Part shown: positions 15,778 through 20,307 of the stretch, in pieces
How positions within the stretch are numbered: the stretch's first letter is position 1
How the letters are laid out: the number at the start of each line of letters is the position of its first letter
Assembly: GCA_021647405.1 (NCBI GenBank)
Contig: JAKIUU010000040.1
Location: 1 to 20,307 of the forward strand
Source: Flavobacteriaceae bacterium
Lineage (GTDB): Bacteria > Bacteroidota > Bacteroidia > Flavobacteriales > Flavobacteriaceae
Direction: 5' to 3'
Length of the DNA: 20,307 nt
Translations under genes and position numbers: made by a program
Notes under the pieces: generated by a model
Database searches by the model: none
What the model was told of the DNA's origin: nothing
What the model saw: the letters and a program-made list of their open reading frames with translations, nothing else

Positions 15778-15974
15778 GATTTTGAAAATAATCCTTTGCT
15801 ATAAATTATCTAAAACAGTAGTGTTTGTAATTATTATAACTTTCTGAATTATAAAATAAAACGCAAAAATCTTTTATAAGCGATTTCTCTATTTTCTGAT
15901 TTTTGTTGTCGTAAGCATCAGTAGGATTTTTTAGTTAAATATATTACTACTGAGACTTTAAAATTACAAAATAA

Positions 15975-17126
15975 TTAATAAAGCCTTAAAAGCGGTCTTG
16001 TTAGACAAGTTGGCCCACCACCGCCTTTTACACTAATATCATTCCCTTTATAAACTTTTACTTTACAATTAGCCTCCATTAAAAGCTTTTTGGTTTTAGG
16101 ATTTCCATCAACCACAATACAATGTCTTGGTGCAATAGCTAAAACATTACAGCCCATAGACTCAAATTCTTCTTCCGGAACTTCAATGAGTTCAAAACCT
16201 CTTTTAAGCAATTCATCTCTAAATTTAATAGGCATTAATGGCGAGTAAACAACCGCTAAATTTTTGTCAACAGGGCTAAAAATAGACATCAGGTGAAAAA
16301 CATCTTCTTTGCCTTTATAATGTGGTAATTCGGCAACAATAATTTCAATCCTTTTGGGTTCTAATAAAGCTTTAAGCTGAGAAATTCCACCTTCATTGGT
16401 TCTGTAAGTATGACCTACAGCAATAGTCTTATTGTCTATCCAGGCCACATCACCACCTTCTATTGTTCCTGGAGATTGTATTACGCCTAAAATAGTAATA
16501 TTTTGTTTTTTATATTCTTTGAAATGGGATTTTGGTTCGTTACTTCTCCCTTCTTTGCCCATATTGCAAAGTATCATGCCAAAATCTGTAGCAATAGAAG
16601 CATCTCTACAATAAATTGAATCTATTTTTACTTTTTTATCATAAGGAAAGTAATACAATTCAATACCTTCGTCACTTAAACACTTTTTAAAAACTTTATA
16701 TTCTTCTTTAGCCTCCTCAAAATTAGGCTGCGATAAATAATTTAGATCCTTCCATTGCTCATTTAAAAGATTCTGAGATACAAATGCATTTTTTACAATT
16801 TTAATATAAACCGATTTTAATTTTAAATATTTTTCAGGGGTTATTTTTACTTCATCTATTGAAAAAACCAGCTTGGGGGGATTTTCTAATTTTATAGGTT
16901 TAAGGGTTTTATCTACCCAACTTACTTTAATTTCAAAAGGAATATATGAATTTATTATTGGTAAGCGCTTAATATTTATAATTGCATTTTGATTTTCGTT
17001 GGTTATCAACAGTTGCTCAAAATCTTGTGCAAACATTTTTTTTGATAATGCAAGGCTTAGAATAATCAGTGTAATGTTAATTAAAATACTTAATTTTTTT
17101 TTCTTAAGAATATTAATTGTTTCCAT
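15975..17126 (-). CDS. Secreted arginine deiminase / DDAH-like amidinotransferase-fold hydrolase
   Basis: A 383-residue protein with an N-terminal signal peptide ending MFAQ at residue 34. After a novel segment (about 35-104) comes an amidinotransferase-fold domain. Its motifs are YCRDASIATDFG (172-183), EGGDVAWID (223-231), a HYRTNEGG-like turn, catalytic-type His278 in VFHLMS, SPVDKNLAVVYSPLMP, SMGCNVLAIAPR, and nucleophile-type Cys374 in GGGGPTCLTRPL. All key residues of the Cys/His/acidic hydrolase family are present, so it should be active on a guanidino or related compound. The exact substrate cannot be read. Most such enzymes are cytoplasmic, so export is notable. It is 24 bp downstream of the outer-membrane protein gene and probably cotranscribed with it. 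Confidence 0.85.
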   Translation of the reverse strand: METINILKKKKLSILINITLIILSLALSKKMFAQDFEQLLITNENQNAIINIKRLPIINSYIPFEIKVSWVDKTLKPIKLENPPKLVFSIDEVKITPEKYLKLKSVYIKIVKNAFVSQNLLNEQWKDLNYLSQPNFEEAKEEYKVFKKCLSDEGIELYYFPYDKKVKIDSIYCRDASIATDFGMILCNMGKEGRSNEPKSHFKEYKKQNITILGVIQSPGTIEGGDVAWIDNKTIAVGHTYRTNEGGISQLKALLEPKRIEIIVAELPHYKGKEDVFHLMSIFSPVDKNLAVVYSPLMPIKFRDELLKRGFELIEVPEEEFESMGCNVLAIAPRHCIVVDGNPKTKKLLMEANCKVKVYKGNDISVKGGGGPTCLTRPLLRLY

Positions 17127-17150
17127 ATGTTTTATTTTTAATGTTTTATG

Positions 17151-18455
17151 CTATAATATGATATTAAATCCTATACTAACGCCAAAGCTACCGGTTGTTG
17201 TATTTGCACTTGCATTCATTATTCCTGTGTAATTATCTGGTGAATCTGATAAAATATAACTGGGCTCATAGTTTGAAATATTTGTAAGCCCTTTACGGTA
17301 ATATATTCCAAGAATAAAATTTAAGCTCTCAGAAAGGAAAATTTCAATACCCAGCTCTGAATTTATTGAAAAATTACTTTTTACATTTAATTCACTCCAA
17401 TATGATATATCTTTGTTTTCTGCAAAATTATATTGTTCCAGATTATAAAGTGTAAGGTTATATTGAGGATAGTAGCCTTGATAATTAAAAGTACCACTTC
17501 CAATATACTTGCTTTTTGAAGGTTTTGAGTAAATACCACTTATCGAAAAAAAAGGTTTTACTTTATTTGTTAGAAAACGATACTGAATACCTAATTGAAA
17601 ATCAATATACGAAATTTCTTCATTTTCAATAATTTCATCTGAACTGACAATACGTACATATTTTTCATTATCCAAATCATTACTTTCGTATTCGTTTATA
17701 TAGTTATTTAATTTAAATTCACTTATGTATTTGCTTTTTCCTATACCTAATAATATGGCAAGTCCGGAAAATATGGGTTGCCTGTAAATTAATGAAAAGT
17801 TTACATTTGTTCCCGTTTCAGACGAAAGATTGGCTGAGTACTGTGATAAATCGTGTTCTATTTTTGTTTTTGAAGGAGCTGCTATAAACTGTAAAGCATA
17901 TCCTTTATCTTCTTTTGGAGTATATATTTCCGGTTCATACGGAATTATGCCTATGCGGTATATTTTAAATACTTGCATCGATTTATCAAACCAAACAGTT
18001 ATCCATATTTTATGGTCGAATGAATAAATTTGATTATTTTTTTGAAATCCGGCAATTTTTTTATGCACACTTACATTCGCTATATACTCTGTTTTTGATA
18101 TTCGTAGATATGGGTATTCAATTTGAATATTTTGTAATTTTACGGACAGAGCACTTTCATAGTTGGCTCTAATTAATTGTAAATAATCTGTAACATTGTA
18201 TTGCTCTTGGGGTTTGCTTAAAGCAATATCATTAAAAATATAACTTGTATCAGAATAAAACAAAGAAAAAAACTGCTGTTGAAGATTCACATTCATAAAA
18301 CCGTTTTCAGCTTTAAATGTTGAAAGATTTTCGTAATTTTTCAGCAGCTTAATTATTTCATTATTGATTTGTTCTTGTTTGGCTGTTGAAAAACTTTGTG
18401 CAAAAGCGAATTGTGCAGCAAAAAGCAAGTTTATGATTAATATTAGTCTTTTCAT
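17151..18455 (-). CDS. Predicted outer-membrane protein, function unknown
   Basis: A 434-residue protein with a signal peptide (1-19, ending AFA-Q). Residues about 25-190 look like a soluble mixed alpha/beta domain with helical segments (EQINNEIIKLLKNYENL) followed by beta strands. From about 200 to the end the sequence alternates as in an outer-membrane beta barrel, with aromatic girdle residues, and it ends SFGVSIGFNIIL. I do not recognise a family. It lies 47 bp after nqrC with no terminator in between and 24 bp before the secreted amidinotransferase-like hydrolase, so the two may work together at the cell surface (inference). Confidence 0.7.
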   Translation of the reverse strand: MKRLILIINLLFAAQFAFAQSFSTAKQEQINNEIIKLLKNYENLSTFKAENGFMNVNLQQQFFSLFYSDTSYIFNDIALSKPQEQYNVTDYLQLIRANYESALSVKLQNIQIEYPYLRISKTEYIANVSVHKKIAGFQKNNQIYSFDHKIWITVWFDKSMQVFKIYRIGIIPYEPEIYTPKEDKGYALQFIAAPSKTKIEHDLSQYSANLSSETGTNVNFSLIYRQPIFSGLAILLGIGKSKYISEFKLNNYINEYESNDLDNEKYVRIVSSDEIIENEEISYIDFQLGIQYRFLTNKVKPFFSISGIYSKPSKSKYIGSGTFNYQGYYPQYNLTLYNLEQYNFAENKDISYWSELNVKSNFSINSELGIEIFLSESLNFILGIYYRKGLTNISNYEPSYILSDSPDNYTGIMNASANTTTGSFGVSIGFNIIL

Positions 18456-18502
18456 TTTAGTTTTGGATTATTAGTTTACCGGTATAAATAGGAATAGCAT
18501 CA

Positions 18503-19195
18503 TTAATTATTTTTAAAATATGCTAAATAGCGTTGTAATCTTTCTTCTATCATCAATGAAACACCATCCGAAGTAATTGTTCCTCCAGAAATGGCATCAA
18601 CACCGTGTTTATCACTAGTTGGCGTTCCTCCTTTTACAACCTTAACGGATACAAATTTAGAACCTTCCATTATTTGTTCATCAATAAATTGATCTTCAAA
18701 CCAAGATTGATTAATCTCTGCGCCCAAACCTGGTGTTTCTCCTTTATGGTCAAACGATGCACCTACAACTGTATTTTCATCATCCGCCAAAGAAATATAA
18801 CCCCAAATAGCATCCCAAAGACCAGCACCAAATAAAGGTACTACATAAAACTTTTTACCATCTTTTTCGGCCACATAAATAGGGAAACGTTGTTCGTTTA
18901 CCGCTTTTTTAGTTTCGTGTTTTAGATTAATATCAAATGCTTTTATTGTAGTATCAACACTTCCATCTTCTTTTAAAGACAATTCTTCTTTGATGTATTT
19001 TTTAAACAATACACCACATTCTTCTCTACTAACATCAACGCCAATTGTAGATAAAATACTTTGCATTTTTTCTAACTTTACATTCATAGCTCTTTTTTCT
19101 TTCGTACTTTCTGATACAAAAGCTAAAAGTGACGCTACAACCACAACTAAAATTATGGCGAATAAAAAGGTATATGCATTACTATTTCTGTTCAT
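18503..19195 (-). CDS. nqrC: Sodium-translocating NADH:quinone reductase subunit NqrC
   Basis: A 230-residue subunit with one N-terminal membrane helix (about 8-27) and a periplasmic FMN domain. The flavinylation motif Dxx(S/T)GxT appears as DAISGGT (200-206), with T206 the predicted covalent FMN site. SGAT is usual, so the A-to-G change is a mild variation. KGETPGLGAEI is also typical of FMN-binding domains. ApbE would attach the flavin. It starts 2 bp after nqrB. In most genomes nqrD, nqrE and nqrF follow, but here an unrelated gene follows at 18455. Confidence 0.95.
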   Translation of the reverse strand: MNRNSNAYTFLFAIILVVVVASLLAFVSESTKEKRAMNVKLEKMQSILSTIGVDVSREECGVLFKKYIKEELSLKEDGSVDTTIKAFDINLKHETKKAVNEQRFPIYVAEKDGKKFYVVPLFGAGLWDAIWGYISLADDENTVVGASFDHKGETPGLGAEINQSWFEDQFIDEQIMEGSKFVSVKVVKGGTPTSDKHGVDAISGGTITSDGVSLMIEERLQRYLAYFKNN

Positions 19196-19197
19196 AA

Positions 19198-20307
19198 TTA
19201 TGCTTTTTTAAGTTTTAATCGTTTTTGTCTTCTTTTAATGTTTCCATTGATTACATAGTGATCAATTGTTGGTGCAAATACATTCATTAGTAATATTGCC
19301 ATCATTACACCTTCTGGTAAGGTTGGGTTTACTACACGAATTAATATAGCAAAAACACCAATTAAGAAACCATAAATCCATTTTCCTTTGTTGGTCTGTG
19401 CTGATGAAACAGGATCTGTTGCCATAAACACCATACCAAATGCAAAACCACCAACTAATAAATGTTCGTACCACATAAAGTTAAATAATGCATTGGTATC
19501 ACTTCCAATAGCATTAAATAATAAACCCATTAATGATGCGCCAATTACCGATGATAACATAATTCGCCAGCTTGCAATACCTGTAAATAATAAGATTGCT
19601 GCACCAATTAAGATCATTAATACCGAAGTTTCTCCAACAGATCCAGGCATATAACCCATAAACATATCTAGTACGCTAGTACTTGTTTCTTTTCCTAAAG
19701 CTAAAGTTCCTAAAATAGTTTCCCCAGACAAGCCATCAACGCCAGCATCGGCAACCCAAACTTTATCACCACTCATAAAACCAGTGTAAGAGAACAAGGC
19801 AAAAGCACGCGCTACTAACGCAGGATTTAAAATATTCATTCCAGTTCCACCAAAGGCTTCTTTTCCAATAATTACTGCAAATACAACAGCAACTGCCAAC
19901 ATCCATAAGGGCATATCGATTGGCATAATCATAGGAATTAATAAACCAGTTACTAAATAGCCTTCGTTTACTTCGTGACCTCTGTAAATGGCAAATGCGA
20001 ATTCAATACCTAATCCAACACCATACGAAACGATAATCATTGGTAACATTTTTAATGCTCCATAACCAAACAAAGCCATAAAGCTCATATCTGACCCTGT
20101 AATTTGAGAGAAATGCTGATAACCAACATTCCACATTCCAAAAAATAATGCAGGTAAAAGTGCTATTACTACGGTAATCATTACCCTTTTTAAATCTACA
20201 GCATCACGAATATGTGCACCTTTGTGTGTTGTATGCGCTGGTGTAAATAATAAGGTGTCAATCCCATTAAAAGCAGGTGCAAATTTCTCGAATTTGCCAC
20301 CTTTCTC
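19198..20307 (-). CDS. nqrB: Sodium-translocating NADH:quinone reductase subunit NqrB (5' end outside window)
   Basis: The frame stays open from the right edge. The 42 codons before the ATG at 20181 encode EKGGKFEKFAP...FTPAHTTHKGAHIRDAVDLKRV, which matches the family's N-terminal region, so the real start lies outside. At least 369 residues are visible, ending LKLKKA. Several membrane segments follow, with NPALVARAFALF and the covalent FMN motif DGLSGET (T197 of the visible part) typical of NqrB. The E in SGET instead of A is a variation. NqrB carries a covalent FMN and forms part of the sodium-coupled quinone-reduction core. It is 2 bp from nqrC. Confidence 0.95.
   Translation of the reverse strand, partial: EKGGKFEKFAPAFNGIDTLLFTPAHTTHKGAHIRDAVDLKRVMITVVIALLPALFFGMWNVGYQHFSQITGSDMSFMALFGYGALKMLPMIIVSYGVGLGIEFAFAIYRGHEVNEGYLVTGLLIPMIMPIDMPLWMLAVAVVFAVIIGKEAFGGTGMNILNPALVARAFALFSYTGFMSGDKVWVADAGVDGLSGETILGTLALGKETSTSVLDMFMGYMPGSVGETSVLMILIGAAILLFTGIASWRIMLSSVIGASLMGLLFNAIGSDTNALFNFMWYEHLLVGGFAFGMVFMATDPVSSAQTNKGKWIYGFLIGVFAILIRVVNPTLPEGVMMAILLMNVFAPTIDHYVINGNIKRRQKRLKLKKA

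Noticed and set aside
15897..15908. Further Crp/Fnr-like site (TGAT-TTTT-GTTG)
   Set aside because: Only one half site fits; the other has two mismatches and there is no -7 element at the expected distance.
15918..15953. Inverted repeat TCAGTAG / CTACTGA after the amidinotransferase-like gene, as a possible terminator
   Set aside because: Seven-base stem with a loop of more than 20 bases and no following T-run on the minus strand.
19262..19474. Second minus-strand frame inside nqrB
   Set aside because: It overlaps nqrB in another frame and encodes a low-complexity sequence with no domain.

Overview
The window looks like chromosomal DNA from a marine-type member of the Flavobacteriaceae (Bacteroidota). 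The signs are high A+T content, Bacteroidota-style -7 elements (TAnnTTTG), a sodium-pumping NADH:quinone reductase (Nqr), an alternative complex III (Act) operon, and the rnpA / S41-peptidase pairing that I recall from flavobacterial genomes. This is inferred from gene content; no rRNA or other marker gene is present.

Layout, left to right. Positions 1-127 hold the 3' end of an IS256-family insertion sequence. Next, on the minus strand, come rnpA (1886-2260) and an S41 C-terminal processing protease (174-1799). Divergent from these, on the plus strand, is a tetrahaem lipoprotein cytochrome (2694-4397) built from two copies of a dihaem unit and followed by a strong terminator. A 396-bp IS3-family remnant with intact TG...CA ends (4749-5144) follows. 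Everything further right is on the minus strand. A two-gene unit encodes a monohaem lipoprotein (6224-6613) and an outer-membrane beta-barrel protein of DUF5777 type (5370-6206). The large respiratory operon, in transcription order, is a monohaem cytochrome c (15252-15707), actA, actB, actC, actD, actE and actF, ending at 6796. Beyond it lie a secreted amidinotransferase-fold hydrolase (15975-17126) and a predicted outer-membrane protein (17151-18455). nqrC and a 5'-truncated nqrB run off the right edge.

The main observation is regulatory. The three cytochrome transcription units (the tetrahaem lipoprotein, the lipoprotein/porin-like pair and the act operon) each carry a Crp/Fnr-type palindrome (TGAT-N4-ATCA, or with one half site altered to GTCA). 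Its centre lies 29.5-30.5 bp upstream of the -7 element in each case, and none has a recognisable -33 TTTG. This suggests one activator-controlled regulon, perhaps responding to low oxygen or nitrogen oxides. The products would be a quinol-oxidising complex with a seven-haem ActA, periplasmic and lipid-anchored cytochromes, and a beta-barrel partner. The cytochrome oxidase genes that usually follow act are absent from this window. The electron acceptor cannot be read from the sequence.

Other points of interest are the tandem-duplicated cytochrome, an almost pure A/T 18-bp hairpin between the first operon gene and actA, the internally deleted IS3 element, and the absence of nqrDEF downstream of nqrC.
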